A stretch of DNA of 64,000 nucleotides from an uncultured Aquimonas sp. (lineage in GTDB: Bacteria > Pseudomonadota > Gammaproteobacteria > Xanthomonadales > Xanthomonadaceae), in NCBI RefSeq assembly GCF_937888285.1, contig NZ_CALART010000114.1:1-64000 (forward strand), in the 5' to 3' direction. Of the stretch, positions 52,175 to 62,492 are shown piece after piece (within the stretch, counting starts at the first letter, position 1; each line of letters starts with the position of its first letter). Both the position numbers and the translations under genes were made by a program. A model generated the notes under the pieces. It was not told the origin of the DNA, ran no database searches, and saw nothing but the letters and a program-made list of their open reading frames with translations.

Positions 52175-53071
52175 TCAGCCGACCTCGAACACCAGCAGAT
52201 CCGAACTGGCCGCAGCGATGCTCTGCCCCAGGCTGATGCAGCCGCTGCGGCGCAGCGGCAGATCGTTGCGGTGCACGCGCAACTCGTCCTCGTCGCCGAT
52301 CCGCACGAAGCTGCCGTTGGTGCTGCGATCGGTCAGCACCCACAGCCCGCGCCGGCATTCGAGGCTGGCATGGTTGCGGCTGACCCACTCGGCCTCGATC
52401 GACAGCCCGCAGCCGGGGTCACGGCCCATGCTGAAAGGCGGCGCGTCCTCGCGCAGCTCGATCACCCGGCCGCGGTGGCGCAGGGTCAGGCGCGCGCCGG
52501 CCTGGGTGGTGTCGTCGACCTTGATCGCGCGCTGGATGGTGGTGAGGTTCGAGGTGTCGTCCTGCCAGATCAGGTCGACGATCTCGATCGCCAGCAGCTT
52601 GCCGGCGACCCTCGCGCGGCCCAGCGCGCGCGAGCGGATACCGCCGACGATGGTCAGGTCCTTGACGGTGCCGGCAGTAGTCACGATCTGCTCGCGCTTG
52701 GCCAGCGCCGCCATGCGGGCCGCCACGTTGACCGCGTCGCCATAGACATCGCCATTCTCGAGCAGGGCTTCGCCGTGATGGAAGCCGATGCGGATGCCCA
52801 GATTCTCGGCAGTGAACTCGGCATCGGTGCTGACCCGGCGCTGCATGTCGCAGGCCGCCAGCGCCGCCTGCACCGCCGCTGGAAAAGTGCACATGATTTC
52901 GTCGCCGATGGTCTTGACCAGGCGCCCGCCGTGCGCCCCGGCAATCCGGGTCAGGGCTTCCAGCACACTGGCGATGATCCGGCGTGCCTCGACATCACCC
53001 AGGGTCTCGAACAGCCGGGTGCTGCCGCTGACATCGGCGAACAGGATCGAGATGGGCTGGGTCGCGCTCAT
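52175..53071 (-). CDS. Class III adenylyl/guanylyl cyclase with C-terminal FHA domain
   Basis: A 298 aa cytoplasmic protein. The cyclase domain (about residues 1-170) has both metal aspartates (LFADVSGSTRLF and KTIGDEIMC) and VYGDAVNVAARM with the catalytic N and R. It probably makes cAMP or cGMP. The C-terminal FHA domain, with FSMGRDPGCGLSI, SRNHASL and DRSTNGSFV, would bind phosphothreonine proteins. The combination suggests control by a Ser/Thr kinase. ATG 53071 is preferred over GTG 53077. No kinase is nearby. Confidence 0.92.
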   Translation of the reverse strand: MSATQPISILFADVSGSTRLFETLGDVEARRIIASVLEALTRIAGAHGGRLVKTIGDEIMCTFPAAVQAALAACDMQRRVSTDAEFTAENLGIRIGFHHGEALLENGDVYGDAVNVAARMAALAKREQIVTTAGTVKDLTIVGGIRSRALGRARVAGKLLAIEIVDLIWQDDTSNLTTIQRAIKVDDTTQAGARLTLRHRGRVIELREDAPPFSMGRDPGCGLSIEAEWVSRNHASLECRRGLWVLTDRSTNGSFVRIGDEDELRVHRNDLPLRRSGCISLGQSIAAASSDLLVFEVG

Positions 53072-53138
53072 GGCCACGCATCATAGGCAATGGCGGCGAC
53101 GTCGTCATGGCGCGACACGGCCCCGCCACGGCCACGCT

Positions 53139-54767
53139 TCAGGCAGCGGGCTTCTCATAGGCCTTGACGGCCGCAGGCGCGGCGAAGCTGTCGGGGCGCG
53201 CCAGCGGCCAGAACAGCTCAAACACCGGATGCTTCGGCACGGCTTCCAGCAGCTCGCCGGGCTTGACGAAGAAGTGCAGATTGGCCAGCGAGCGGATCTC
53301 GTTGCCCGAAACGCGGCGGATGATGTGCTCGGGCCCCAGCTGGTCGGGATGCTGCAGACCGGCCGCCGCCAGCAGGTCCCGCAGGGCCTTCAACGTGTTG
53401 CGATGGAAGTGGTAGACCCGCTCGGCCTTGTCCGGCACCACCAGCGCACGCTGCCGCAAGGGGTCCTGGGTGGCCACGCCGGTCGGGCACTTGTCGGTAT
53501 GGCAGCTCTGCGACTGGATGCAGCCCAGCGCGAACATGAAGCCGCGCGCCGAATTGCACCAGTCCGCGCCGATCGCCAGCGTGCGCGCCATGTCGAAGGC
53601 GGTGATGATCTTGCCGGCCGCGCCGATCTTGATGCGCCCGCGCAGATTGAGGCCCACCAGGGTGTTGTGGACGAGGATCAGGGCCTCGGTCAGCGGCGCG
53701 CCGACATGGTTGGTGAACTCCAGCGGCGCCGCTCCGGTGCCCCCCTCGCCGCCGTCGACCACGATGAAGTCGGGCGTGATGCCGGTGGCTACCATCGCCC
53801 GCGCGATCGCGAACCACTCCCACGGGTGGCCAATCGCGAGCTTGAAGCCGGTGGGCTTGCCGCCCGACAGCTCACGCAGGCGCGCAATGAACTTGAGCAG
53901 GCCGATCGGTGAATCGAAGGCGCTGTGGCGCGCGGGCGAGACGCAATCGGTGCCCACCGGCACGCCGCGCGCTTCCGCGATCTCGGGCGTCACCTTCGCC
54001 CCCGGCAGAATGCCGCCCTGCCCCGGCTTGGCGCCCTGGCTCAGCTTCAGCTCGACCATCCGCACCTGCGGGTCGCGGGCGTTCTCGATGAAGCGCTCCT
54101 CGCTGAAGCTGCCGTCGTCGTTGCGGCAGCCGAAGTAGCCCGAACCGATCTCCCAGACCAGGTCGCCACCGTGCTCGCGGTGGTAGCGCGAGATCGAGCC
54201 CTCGCCGGTGTCGTGATAGAAGCCGCCGCGCTTGGCGCCTGAGTTCAGCGCACGGATGGCCGCCGCCGACAGCGAACCGAAGCTCATCGCCGAGATGTTG
54301 AAGACGCTGGCCGAGTAGGGCTGGCTGCAGTCCGGGCCGCCGATGCGGATGCGGAAGTCGTGATCGGGCAGGTCGACCGGCTGCAAGCTGTGGTTGATCC
54401 ACTCGTACTGCGGCCGGTAGACGTCGAGCTGGGTGCCGAAGGGGCGCTTGTCGAGGGTGTTCTTGGCGCGCTGGTAGACGATCGAGCGCTGCGCGCGCGA
54501 GAACGGCGTCTGCTCTTCATCGCCTTCCAGCAGGTACTGGCGAATCTCCGGCCGGATCGCTTCGACGAGATAGCGCACATGCGCCAGCAGCGGGTAGTTG
54601 CGCAGCAGGGCCCGCGGCGTTTGCAGGACATCGCGCAGGCCCAGCAGGCTGAGCAGCAGCGCAGTCGCAAACAGCCACCACCAGCCGTTGCCGTGCGCCA
54701 GCGCGAGCGCGGCGCCGACCGGAACCAGGACGATGCAGGCCAGCCAGGCCAGGTAGCGGATGAGCAT
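53139..54767 (-). CDS. FMN-binding glutamate synthase-like protein
   Basis: A 542 aa protein containing the FMN/3Fe-4S domain of glutamate synthase large subunit without the amidotransferase domain. Two N-terminal membrane helices (residues 5-24 and 29-45) precede it. Motifs are FNISAMSFGSLSAAAIRALN, the GGEGGTGAAP phosphate loop and the cluster cysteines in CIQSQSCHTDKCPTG. Members may transfer electrons or act as glutamate synthase variants; the actual reaction is unclear. A small gene follows upstream on the same strand. Confidence 0.92.
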   Translation of the reverse strand: MLIRYLAWLACIVLVPVGAALALAHGNGWWWLFATALLLSLLGLRDVLQTPRALLRNYPLLAHVRYLVEAIRPEIRQYLLEGDEEQTPFSRAQRSIVYQRAKNTLDKRPFGTQLDVYRPQYEWINHSLQPVDLPDHDFRIRIGGPDCSQPYSASVFNISAMSFGSLSAAAIRALNSGAKRGGFYHDTGEGSISRYHREHGGDLVWEIGSGYFGCRNDDGSFSEERFIENARDPQVRMVELKLSQGAKPGQGGILPGAKVTPEIAEARGVPVGTDCVSPARHSAFDSPIGLLKFIARLRELSGGKPTGFKLAIGHPWEWFAIARAMVATGITPDFIVVDGGEGGTGAAPLEFTNHVGAPLTEALILVHNTLVGLNLRGRIKIGAAGKIITAFDMARTLAIGADWCNSARGFMFALGCIQSQSCHTDKCPTGVATQDPLRQRALVVPDKAERVYHFHRNTLKALRDLLAAAGLQHPDQLGPEHIIRRVSGNEIRSLANLHFFVKPGELLEAVPKHPVFELFWPLARPDSFAAPAAVKAYEKPAA

Positions 54768-54818
54768 CGCGAAGGGACTCCTGCAGGGACATCGGCCCCC
54801 ATGATGCCCGCAGCCGCC

Positions 54819-55043
54819 TCAGCGGTGGCGGATCGCCAGCACCTGGCCCGGCCGCAGGTTCGCTGCCGCCTGCTCCAGCTCGGCCAGGCTCTCTTCCTCG
54901 AAGTCCATCGAGGTGAGCCCGTGGAAGTGGGCATAGACATCGCCCTCGAAGCCGTCACCGGCGCTCAGCGCGAAGCTGCCCTCGGGCACGGCGCCCAGCG
55001 AGGCGACAGGTTCGAACTCAAGGCGAACGGGATTGCAGGACAT
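54819..55043 (-). CDS. Small acidic protein of unknown function
   Basis: A 74 aa protein, MSCNPVRLEFEPVASLGAV at the start and LRPGQVLAIRHR at the end, with no recognised family. It is acidic, with a run of glutamates (FEEESLAELEQ), and has no membrane segment. GC-rich third positions match its neighbours. It is upstream of the glutamate synthase-like gene with a 51 bp gap and could be cotranscribed. ATG 55043 is used; GTG 55049 is possible. Confidence 0.55.
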   Translation of the reverse strand: MSCNPVRLEFEPVASLGAVPEGSFALSAGDGFEGDVYAHFHGLTSMDFEEESLAELEQAAANLRPGQVLAIRHR

Positions 55044-55094
55044 GGGCACTCACCAGAAGCGCGGGCGACAGGGCTCCCCGCCCACCAGAACGTT

Positions 55095-55315
55095 CATAGG
55101 GTGGGCCCTGGCCCACCATGAGCTCAACGCTCGCCCCGATCTGCATGCGTGCAGAGCCACGCTCGCTCCGCTCTGCATCCTTGCGGCGCCGAGGCAGCGG
55201 CCCGAACGCTCATCCCCTCGCACAACGCCCGGCGCAGCATCGGCAGACCGCACCATCGGTGTGATGCACGGACCGCGGCGGGGTGTTAGCTATGGTGGGC
55301 CAGGGCCCACCCTAT
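55095..55315. repeat. Head-to-head pair of GGTGGGCC palindromes
   Basis: Copies at 55095-55120 (forward) and 55292-55315 (reverse) frame about 170 bp. The interval shows no ORF with coding character. They fill most of the 304 bp gap between the small gene and tRNA-Leu. Confidence 0.8.
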
Positions 55316-55353
55316 CGCGTGCCCAGCAAGCGGTACCGAACCACCGTGGTCCG

Positions 55354-55440
55354 TGGTGCCCGGAGCGGGATTCGAACCCGCACACCCTTGCAGGTAGCGG
55401 ATTTTAAGTCCGCTGCGTCTACCGGTTTCGCCATCCGGGC
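55354..55440 (-). tRNA. tRNA-Leu (UAA)
   Basis: On the minus strand the 87 nt gene begins GCCCGGATGGCGAAACCGG. The acceptor stem is GCCCGGA with TCCGGGC at 55358-55364, the anticodon stem-loop is GCGGA-CTTAAAA-TCCGC (anticodon TAA), a long variable arm (TACCTGCAAGGGTGT) marks class II, and the T-loop is GGTTCGAATCC. The CCA end is encoded. It reads away from cysD. Confidence 0.97.
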
Positions 55441-55567
55441 GGCGGCGCGCAGTGTAGCGGTGCCGTGCGCGCTTGGGAGGATTTGCGACTATGCCTGCCA
55501 CCAATCGGGCTGCGTGTGGGCCAGCGCGGTCGGCTAACCTGCGCGCCAGTTCCCCATGCGCGCCCCC

Positions 55568-56467
55568 ATGTCCCTCACCCATCTCGACCGGCTGGAAGCC
55601 GAAAGCCTGCACATCTTCCGCGAGGCCGCGGCGGCTGCGCGCAAGCCGGTGCTGCTCTATTCCATCGGCAAGGACAGCAGCGTGCTGCTGCATCTGGCGC
55701 GCAAGGCCTTCGCGCCGGGTCGCCTGCCGTTTCCGCTTCTGCACATCGACACCGGCTGGAAGTTCCGCGAGATGATCGCCTTCCGCGATGCGCTGGCCGC
55801 GCGTCTCGGGCTCGACCTGATCGTCCATACCAACCCCGAGGGCAAGGCGGCCGGCGTCAATCCGATCACCCACGGCAGCGCCACGCATACCGACGTCATG
55901 AAGACCCAGGCCCTGCGGCAGGCGCTGGATGCCCATGGCTTCGATGCGGCCTTCGGCGGTGCCCGTCGCGACGAAGAGTCCTCGCGGGCCAAGGAGCGCA
56001 TCGCCAGCCACCGCAGCCCCGGCCACCGCTGGGAGCCCAAGCGCCAGCGGCCCGAGCTGTGGCAGCAGTTCAACCTGCGCCATGCGCCCGGTGAGACCTT
56101 CCGCGTGTTCCCGCTCTCGAACTGGACCGAGGCCGACATCTGGCGCTACATCGAGCGCGAGCACATCGAGGTAGTGCCGCTGTACTTCGCCAAGCCGCGC
56201 CCGGTGGTGCGGCGTTCGGGCACCTGGATCATGGTCGACGACCAGCGCCTGCCGCTGGAGCCCGGCGAGCAGCCGCAGATGCTCAGCGTGCGCTTCCGCA
56301 CCCTGGGCTGCTATCCGCTGACCGGCGCGGTCGAGAGCGAGGCCGCGGATCTGCCGGCCGTGCTGGCCGAAATGGCGGCCTCTCGCGCATCGGAACGCCA
56401 GGGCCGCCTGATCGACGGCGATGGCGCGGCATCGATGGAACGCAAGAAGCAGGAGGGCTACTTCTGA
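55568..56467 (+). CDS. cysD: Sulfate adenylyltransferase subunit 2
   Basis: Activates sulfate with ATP to adenosine phosphosulfate, with CysN. The 299 aa protein has [20 protein letters not shown] (the PP-loop), [26 protein letters not shown] and the C-terminal [14 protein letters not shown] 55568 matches the family N-terminus [19 protein letters not shown] 55556 is upstream. Its stop overlaps the cysNC ATG by 1 bp (TGATG). Confidence 0.95.
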   Translation: MSLTHLDRLEAESLHIFREAAAAARKPVLLYSIGKDSSVLLHLARKAFAPGRLPFPLLHIDTGWKFREMIAFRDALAARLGLDLIVHTNPEGKAAGVNPITHGSATHTDVMKTQALRQALDAHGFDAAFGGARRDEESSRAKERIASHRSPGHRWEPKRQRPELWQQFNLRHAPGETFRVFPLSNWTEADIWRYIEREHIEVVPLYFAKPRPVVRRSGTWIMVDDQRLPLEPGEQPQMLSVRFRTLGCYPLTGAVESEAADLPAVLAEMAASRASERQGRLIDGDGAASMERKKQEGYF

Positions 56468-58401
56468 TGAACGCCCTGCCCCAGAGCCAAGACTTTTCGC
56501 AGCACGAGACCGCCGCCATCGCCCTGCCCGCGCCCGAACACCGGCCGCACCTGCGCCTGCTCACCTGCGGCAGCGTCGATGACGGCAAGAGCACTCTCAT
56601 CGGCCGCCTGCTGTTCGAGACCGACAGCGTGCCCGACGACCAGCTCGCCACTCTCGAACTCCTCTCGCGTCGCCACGGCACGCGCGGCGAGCAGGTCGAC
56701 TACGCCCTGCTGCTCGATGGACTCTCGGCCGAGCGCGAACAGGGCATCACCATCGACGTCGCCTGGCGCTACTTCGGCACGGCACGCACCGCCTTCATCG
56801 TCGCCGATTCGCCCGGCCACGCCGAATACACCCGCAACATGGTGACCGCGGCCAGCCATTGTGACCTCGCCGTGCTGCTGGTGGACGCGCGGCAGGGCCT
56901 GCTGCCGCAGACCCTGCGCCACGCCTGCATCGCCGCCCTGCTGGGCATCCAGCGGGTGGTGTTGGCGGTGAACAAGATGGACCGCATAGGCTTCGATGCC
57001 GAGGCGTTCGAGCGCATCGTCGAACGCTTCGCCGACTTTGCCGCGCGCGTGGGCCTGGAGCACGTGCAGCCGATCCCGCTGTGCGCTGTGGATGGCGACA
57101 ATCTCGTGCAGCGCAGTTCGCGCATGCCCTGGTATGCCGGCCCGGCCCTGCTGGAGCATCTGGAATCGATGGCCGCCGAGCTGGCGTCCGCGCCGCCGCG
57201 ACCACGGCATGCGCCGCGCCTGCCGGTCAGCTGGGTGGTGCGGCCCGATGCCGACTTCCGCGGCTTCGCCGGCCAGCTGCAGGGCGGTGTGCTGCGGGTC
57301 GGCGACAGTCTGCGCAGCGTGCCCTCGGGCCAGACCTCGAGGGTGCGCGGGCTGTGGCTCGGGGACGAGGCACTGGACGTCGCCCATCCGGGCCAATCCA
57401 TCGTGCTGGCGCTGGAGGACGAGATCGATTCCAGCCGCGGCGATGTGCTGTGCGCAGCGACCGATCCAGTCGAGGCCAGCGACCAGTTCGAGGTCGACAT
57501 CGTGTGGCTGGGCGAGCAGCCCATGCTGCCGGGTCGGCCCTATCGCCTGCAGATCGGCACCGCCAGCGCGCTGGCGACGCCGGCCACGCCGAAGTACCGG
57601 CTCAACGTCGAGACGCTGGAGCACCTTGCCGCGCGCACCCTGGCGGTGAACGAAATCGGCCGCGTCAATCTGGCGCTCGATCGCGCACTGCCCTTCGAGG
57701 CCTATGCCGACAATCCGGGCCTGGGCGGCGGCATCCTGATTGACACGCTGAGCCACCAGACCGTCGGCGCGGTGATGGTGCGCCACGCCCTGCGTCGCGC
57801 GTCGAACCTGCACTGGCAGGCGCTGGACATCAACCGCGCCAAGCGCGCCGGCCAGAAGGGCCAGAAACCGGCGGTGCTGTGGTTCACCGGACTCTCGGGC
57901 GCGGGCAAATCCACCATTGCGAACCTCGTCGAGAAGCAGTTGCACGCGCTGGGCAAGCACACCTATCTGCTTGATGGCGACAATGTGCGTCATGGCCTGA
58001 ACAAGGATCTCGGCTTCACCGACGCCGACCGCGTCGAGAACATCCGCCGCGTAGCCGAAGTGGCGAAGCTGATGGCCGATGCCGGCCTGATCTGCCTGGT
58101 CTCCTTCATCTCGCCCTTCCGCAGCGAGCGTGCCTTCGCCCGCGCTCTGCTGCCCGAAGGCGAGTTCTTCGAGGTCTTCGTCGACACGCCGCTAGAAGTC
58201 GCCGAGGCGCGCGACGTCAAGGGTCTGTACGCCAAGGCCCGACGCGGCGAACTGCGCAACTTCACCGGCATCGATTCGGCCTACGAACGGCCGGAATCGC
58301 CGGAGCTGCACCTGCAGGCGGATCAGCTGTCGCCCGAAGTCGCGGCCGAGGCGGTGATCGAGGGTTTGCGACGCGCGGGCGTGCTGGAAGGCGAGCTTTG
58401 A
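56467..58401 (+). CDS. cysNC: Bifunctional CysN/CysC: sulfate adenylyltransferase GTPase and APS kinase
   Basis: A fusion of 644 aa. The N-terminal GTPase (about residues 25-440) drives ATP sulfurylase, with [19 protein letters not shown], the [12 protein letters not shown] switch and VNKMDR. The C-terminal kinase (about 465-640) turns APS into PAPS, with [18 protein letters not shown] and [16 protein letters not shown]. The fused form is common in proteobacteria. It starts at the cysD stop and is a single operon with it. Confidence 0.97.
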   Translation: MNALPQSQDFSQHETAAIALPAPEHRPHLRLLTCGSVDDGKSTLIGRLLFETDSVPDDQLATLELLSRRHGTRGEQVDYALLLDGLSAEREQGITIDVAWRYFGTARTAFIVADSPGHAEYTRNMVTAASHCDLAVLLVDARQGLLPQTLRHACIAALLGIQRVVLAVNKMDRIGFDAEAFERIVERFADFAARVGLEHVQPIPLCAVDGDNLVQRSSRMPWYAGPALLEHLESMAAELASAPPRPRHAPRLPVSWVVRPDADFRGFAGQLQGGVLRVGDSLRSVPSGQTSRVRGLWLGDEALDVAHPGQSIVLALEDEIDSSRGDVLCAATDPVEASDQFEVDIVWLGEQPMLPGRPYRLQIGTASALATPATPKYRLNVETLEHLAARTLAVNEIGRVNLALDRALPFEAYADNPGLGGGILIDTLSHQTVGAVMVRHALRRASNLHWQALDINRAKRAGQKGQKPAVLWFTGLSGAGKSTIANLVEKQLHALGKHTYLLDGDNVRHGLNKDLGFTDADRVENIRRVAEVAKLMADAGLICLVSFISPFRSERAFARALLPEGEFFEVFVDTPLEVAEARDVKGLYAKARRGELRNFTGIDSAYERPESPELHLQADQLSPEVAAEAVIEGLRRAGVLEGEL

Positions 58402-58495
58402 GCAGCTTACGGACAATCAGCGAGGTGCGCTGGCCCAAAGCAACGCGGCGCAGCTAAACCCGCTCAGCGCGCACGCTGGACGCGGAGCCTATGCT

Positions 58496-58635
58496 CATAG
58501 GGTGGGCCCTGGCCCACCATGCGCTTGAGTCTCGCTTCGGTTAATGCCCGCTACACATCAAACTGCCTGCGCGCAAGCATTCGAACCGGGGGCGGTGCTT
58601 GAAGTGAGGCAATGGTGGGCCAGGGCCCACCCTAT
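58496..58635. repeat. Head-to-head pair of GGTGGGCC palindromes
   Basis: Copies at 58496-58521 (forward) and 58612-58635 (reverse) frame about 90 bp of non-coding sequence between cysNC and the small membrane protein. The gap 58402-58649 holds no gene. Confidence 0.8.
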
Positions 58636-58649
58636 GAAGAAGACGCAGC

Positions 58650-58889
58650 TCAGCGCTTTCGCATCGCCCCGGCCACCAGCAGCACGACGCCGACGCCGAG
58701 CAGGACGAAACCGAGCGTCTTGCCCTGCTCGCCGCGGTCGGCCACGCGGATGCCGCCATCGCCGACTTCGAGCGCCTTGTCGCCGACGCGCAGCACTTCG
58801 TTCTTGCCTTCCAGCTGGATCAGGCCGGACACCAGGACGCCACCGCCAATGGCGAGCAGAAGACCGAGAGTGAGCAGAACTGCGCGCAT
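58650..58889 (-). CDS. Small membrane protein with two helices
   Basis: A 79 aa protein with an N-terminal helix (VLLTLGLLLAIGGGVLVSGL) and a C-terminal helix (TLGFVLLGVGVVLLVAGAM) joined by a charged, valine/glycine-rich loop, and ending RKR. It has no recognised family. GGAG lies 8 nt before the ATG. The open frame reaches back to 59108, but the added part has no coding character. Its stop lies 15 nt inside a repeat-rich gap. Confidence 0.6.
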   Translation of the reverse strand: MRAVLLTLGLLLAIGGGVLVSGLIQLEGKNEVLRVGDKALEVGDGGIRVADRGEQGKTLGFVLLGVGVVLLVAGAMRKR

Positions 58890-59171
58890 GAGAGGCTCCG
58901 GTGTGGGGTGACCGCGGCTCGCGGCGCCGCCACTGTGCAGAGACATCGCGATCGAGACAAGCCTTGCGCCAATAGCGCGGATCGCTGCGTCGGACCTTTC
59001 GAGCCCTTCGCCGCCGCCGCGCGGAGCTGTGGGCAGAGTGCGGCAGCGACTGCAAACAAACCCCAGCTGAATCAGCTCCACGCAGTGCGCCTTCAGGGGC
59101 TGGCGCAACGCGTGAAGACTTCATGAAACTCAGCCTCGCGGCATCCGCCGCGCCTCTGAAAGGACTCAGAC

Positions 59172-59714
59172 ATGATCAAACGCTCCCTGCTGGCGCTCAC
59201 CAGCCTGTTCGCACTCACCCCGGCCCAAGCCATCGACTGGCACGTCGGCGTCGGCGCCTTCGACGCGCTTGAGGACCGCTCCCTCTTCGAACCGCGCGAC
59301 GGCGCCAGGGGCGAAACCGGGGTCACCGCGGTGGCCGGCCTGCAGTTCGGCCGTGGCTTCGGCATCGAAGCGGCCTGGGCCGATCTTGGCGAGCTGGAAC
59401 GCAGCAACATCGCCGATGCCGGCTATCTCACCGAAGGCGATCTCTGGTCCCTGGGCCTGACCTGGACCACGCAAAGCGGCACTCTGCGCCCCTATGTCAA
59501 GGCGGGCCTGTTCCAGCGCGAGGAGGATGGCAGCGTGCTCACCATCGCTGGCCCGCGCCGGGTCACCGACGACGACAGCGGCTGGATGGCGGAGGCCGGC
59601 GCGCGCTGGCACCTCAGCGATCTGTTCGCAGTACGCGCCGGCTACGCGCACTACGATTTCGATCGCGGCAGCGATGGCAGCGTGCAGGTGGTGGCAGAGC
59701 TGCATTTCCAGTGA
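59172..59714 (+). CDS. Outer-membrane beta-barrel protein
   Basis: A 180 aa exported protein with a signal peptide (residues 1-20, ending PAQA) and alternating strands ending VVAELHFQ. It looks like an eight-stranded OmpA/OmpW-type barrel with short turns, e.g. GVTAVAGLQFGRGFGIEAAW and YVKAGLFQREED. No domain beyond the barrel is seen. AAAGGAC precedes the ATG. Function unknown. Confidence 0.82.
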   Translation: MIKRSLLALTSLFALTPAQAIDWHVGVGAFDALEDRSLFEPRDGARGETGVTAVAGLQFGRGFGIEAAWADLGELERSNIADAGYLTEGDLWSLGLTWTTQSGTLRPYVKAGLFQREEDGSVLTIAGPRRVTDDDSGWMAEAGARWHLSDLFAVRAGYAHYDFDRGSDGSVQVVAELHFQ

Positions 59715-59824
59715 TCGCGGCGGAGCGGGCGCCGCCGCCCGCTCCCCGCTTCCAACGCATTCCGTTCGCTCCCATGCGCGATTCCTGCACGGCAGCTCAT
59801 CGATCCTAGGTCTAGGCTTGTGCC

Positions 59825-60583
59825 ATGAACGTCTCAGCTGCAGTCCATGAACTCGATCACACCCTCCTTGCGCTTGGCAGCGAAGGGTTCTGCTTCCTGC
59901 CTTGTGCGCAGGCGCTGGCCCTGCTGCCGGCACAGGTCGACGTGGGCTGGGAGGCGTTCGCCCGCAGCTGGAGCGGGCTGGGGCTCGATGAGCACATGGC
60001 CGACGGCGGCCGCTACCGGCGGCGGCGGCACGCGGTGTTTGCCGCCAGCCGCGCGCGCGGCATCGAGCGTTTACGAGACGCGCCGCACTATCAGGCCCTG
60101 CACTACAACCGCCTGAACGGCGGTATCGAGCGCTGGTTCCAGCCGATCCTGCCAGACATTGCCGACAGCGCGGCGTTCCGCGCACTCAGCGAGTTCGCGC
60201 ACGCGCTGTTCTCGAAGCTGGCCCCCGAGGTGGAACGCTGGCAGATCGAGGCGCATCAGTTCCGCATCGAAGCCCTGCCCGGCCAGCCCGGGCAGCCGAC
60301 GCCGGAAGGCGTGCATCGCGACGGTGTCGACTACGTGCTGGTGGCCCTGGTCGATCGCCACAACATCCACGAAGGCACCACTACGATCCATGCCGCCGAC
60401 GGCACCCAGCTCGGCGCCTTTACCCTGACCGAAGCGCTGGATATCGCGCTCGTCGATGACCAGCGCGTCTGGCACGGCGTCACCGCAGTCGAGCCGCTGG
60501 ATCCGGATGCACCGGCCTGGCGTGACGTGCTGGTGCTGACCTTCAGGCGCGCCGAGGCCGTGCGGAGCGCTGCAGCCTCATAG
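59825..60583 (+). CDS. 2-oxoglutarate/Fe(II) dioxygenase (PF10014-like)
   Basis: A 252 aa member of the family that includes free amino-acid hydroxylases such as L-isoleucine dioxygenase. The iron triad is visible: HxD in GVHRDGVDYV and the distal histidine in QRVWHGVTAV; the arginine in LVLTFRR would bind 2-oxoglutarate. FRIEALPGQPGQPTPEG precedes it. Substrate unknown. The TAG stop (60581-60583) is part of a repeat copy. Confidence 0.87.
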   Translation: MNVSAAVHELDHTLLALGSEGFCFLPCAQALALLPAQVDVGWEAFARSWSGLGLDEHMADGGRYRRRRHAVFAASRARGIERLRDAPHYQALHYNRLNGGIERWFQPILPDIADSAAFRALSEFAHALFSKLAPEVERWQIEAHQFRIEALPGQPGQPTPEGVHRDGVDYVLVALVDRHNIHEGTTTIHAADGTQLGAFTLTEALDIALVDDQRVWHGVTAVEPLDPDAPAWRDVLVLTFRRAEAVRSAAAS

Positions 60584-60935
60584 GGTGGGCCCTGGCCCAC
60601 CATGGCGAATGTTCTTCTCACGACGCTTAGGTGCCCCGCATTCGCATCGGGCACGCAATGCTTCATCCGGGTATCAAGCGGCAGGCTCCTAACGCGCGTC
60701 GGCAGACGAGGTCTCTGCAGGCGGCACAATCGGAAGTCCTAGAGCACGCGCATCAGGACGCGGCCTCGTGTCTGACAGCGAAGTTGAAATGCTCGGAGCG
60801 CGGGAACCGGGGCGAGAGCGCCCCTCACGGTGGGCCAGGGCCCACCCTATGGGCTCGCTTGGTTTGCGAATGGCGGGCCATTGCCGACGCCATGAACGCC
60901 CCGTACCTGCATAGGGTGGGCCCTGGCCCACCGCG
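60579..60935. repeat. Three GGTGGGCC palindromes in a 501 bp gap
   Basis: Copies at 60579-60604 (forward; includes the dioxygenase stop codon), 60826-60851 (reverse) and 60910-60935 (forward). The first two form a head-to-head pair. I see no gene or RNA structure in 60584-61084 apart from these copies. Confidence 0.8.
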
Positions 60936-61084
60936 AGCTTCACGTATTCGACTTGACTCGAACACAGTGCAGACCTGCACGCATTCGATTTCGGCTCGAA
61001 GGCACTCCGACACTTCGGCACAGCGGCACACACTTCGAAGCCTCAGCGCTACGGCTTCGCTCGCACGCGAGCCCGCGCATCACA

Positions 61085-61726
61085 TCACCCCATGGCCTTC
61101 GGCGCAGTCGCATGGCGCTGGCGCAGCAGATTCTCGACATCGCCCAGCGACAGCCCGCGCGCGCGCAGCAGCACCAGCAGGTGGTAGATCAGGTCGGCAC
61201 TCTCGCCCAGCAGGTCCGCATCCTCTTGGGCCACTGCGGCCAGCGCGGTTTCCACGCCCTCCTCGCCCACCTTCTGCGCGATACGGCGAATGCCGCCCTC
61301 GAACAACCTGGTGGTGTAGCTGCCAACCGGGCGCTCGCGCTCGCGCTGGGCGATCAGCGCATCGAGGTCACCGAGGAAGCTGCCCGGCGCATCGGGAAAG
61401 CAGCTGGTGCGCTGCAGGTGGCAGGTGGGGCCCTGCGGATGCGCCTGGATCAGCAGCGTATCGGCATCGCAGTCGGTCTCGATGCTGACCAGCTTGAGCA
61501 CATGGCCGCTGCGCTCGCCCTTGGTCCACAGCCGACCCTTGCTGCGGCTGAAGAAGGTGACGTGGCGACACGCCAGGGTCATCTCCAGGGCTTCGCGATT
61601 CATATAGCCCAGCATCAGCACGCGCAGGGTCTCTGCGTCCTGCACCACCGCCGGCAGCAGGCCGTCCTGCTTGTCCCAGGCCAGTCGATCCAGGGTTTCG
61701 GGGCTGACCACCACGTCTTCAGACAT
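61085..61726 (-). CDS. hisIE: Bifunctional HisI/HisE: PR-AMP cyclohydrolase / PR-ATP pyrophosphatase
   Basis: Steps 2 and 3 of histidine synthesis in one 213 aa protein. The N-terminal HisI part has [30 protein letters not shown] and [19 protein letters not shown] with its zinc cysteines. The C-terminal HisE part has [19 protein letters not shown] and [13 protein letters not shown]. Its ATG at 61726 overlaps the hisF end by 8 bp. It is the last gene of the operon. Confidence 0.96.
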   Translation of the reverse strand: MSEDVVVSPETLDRLAWDKQDGLLPAVVQDAETLRVLMLGYMNREALEMTLACRHVTFFSRSKGRLWTKGERSGHVLKLVSIETDCDADTLLIQAHPQGPTCHLQRTSCFPDAPGSFLGDLDALIAQRERERPVGSYTTRLFEGGIRRIAQKVGEEGVETALAAVAQEDADLLGESADLIYHLLVLLRARGLSLGDVENLLRQRHATAPKAMG

Positions 61727-62492
61727 CGCGCACCTCGATGCCGCGCTGCTTGAGCGTGGACTTGAGTTCTGGAATGGCGATCGCGCCGGAGTGGAAGACG
61801 CTGGCGGCGAGCGCCGCATCCACATCGGCCTGCTCGAACACCTCGGCGAAGTGCTCGGGCGTGCCGGCGCCGCCGCTGGCCACCAGCGGCACGCGGCAGA
61901 GCTCGCGCACGGCGCGCAGCTGCTCGATGTCGTAGCCGGCGCGCACGCCGTCGGTGCCCATGCAGTTCAGCACGATCTCGCCCGCGCCGCGCCGCTGCGC
62001 CTCGACCACCCAGTCGAGCGTGCGCCGGCTGAGCGCGCGGGTCTTGCTGGGGTCGCCGGTGTACTGGCGCACCCGCCACTCGCCGTCTTCGTCGCGCAGG
62101 CTGTCGACACCGACCACCACGCACTGCACGCCAAAGGCCTCGGCCAACTCGTCGATCAGCGCGGGCCGCTCCAGCGCCGGCGAGTTCACGGAGACCTTGT
62201 CGGCGCCGGCGAACAGGATGGCGCGCGCATCCTCGACCGAGCGGATGCCGCCAGCGACGCAGAAGGGAATATCGATCAGCCGGGCCACGCGCTCGACCCA
62301 GCCGCGGTCGACGCTGCGGCCTTCGGGGCTGGCGGTGATGTCGTAGAAAACGAGCTCGTCAGCGCCGGCGTCGCGATAGCGCGCGGCGAGTTCCTCGATC
62401 GCGCCCATCACCACGTGGTCGCGGAAGCGCACGCCCTTGACCACCTGGCCATCGCGTACATCCAGACACGGAATCAATCGACGGCTCAGCAT
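61719..62492 (-). CDS. hisF: Imidazole glycerol phosphate synthase cyclase subunit
   Basis: With HisH makes imidazole glycerol phosphate and AICAR from PRFAR. The 257 aa TIM barrel starts [20 protein letters not shown] and has the catalytic aspartates in PCLDVRDG and [14 protein letters not shown], with [14 protein letters not shown] in the phosphate site. It overlaps hisA by 7 bp. Confidence 0.97.
   Translation of the reverse strand: MLSRRLIPCLDVRDGQVVKGVRFRDHVVMGAIEELAARYRDAGADELVFYDITASPEGRSVDRGWVERVARLIDIPFCVAGGIRSVEDARAILFAGADKVSVNSPALERPALIDELAEAFGVQCVVVGVDSLRDEDGEWRVRQYTGDPSKTRALSRRTLDWVVEAQRRGAGEIVLNCMGTDGVRAGYDIEQLRAVRELCRVPLVASGGAGTPEHFAEVFEQADVDAALAASVFHSGAIAIPELKSTLKQRGIEVRDV

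Noticed and set aside
55354..55440. tRNA-Leu as the attachment site of a mobile island
   Set aside because: No integrase lies nearby and I saw no repeat of the tRNA 3' end in the window.
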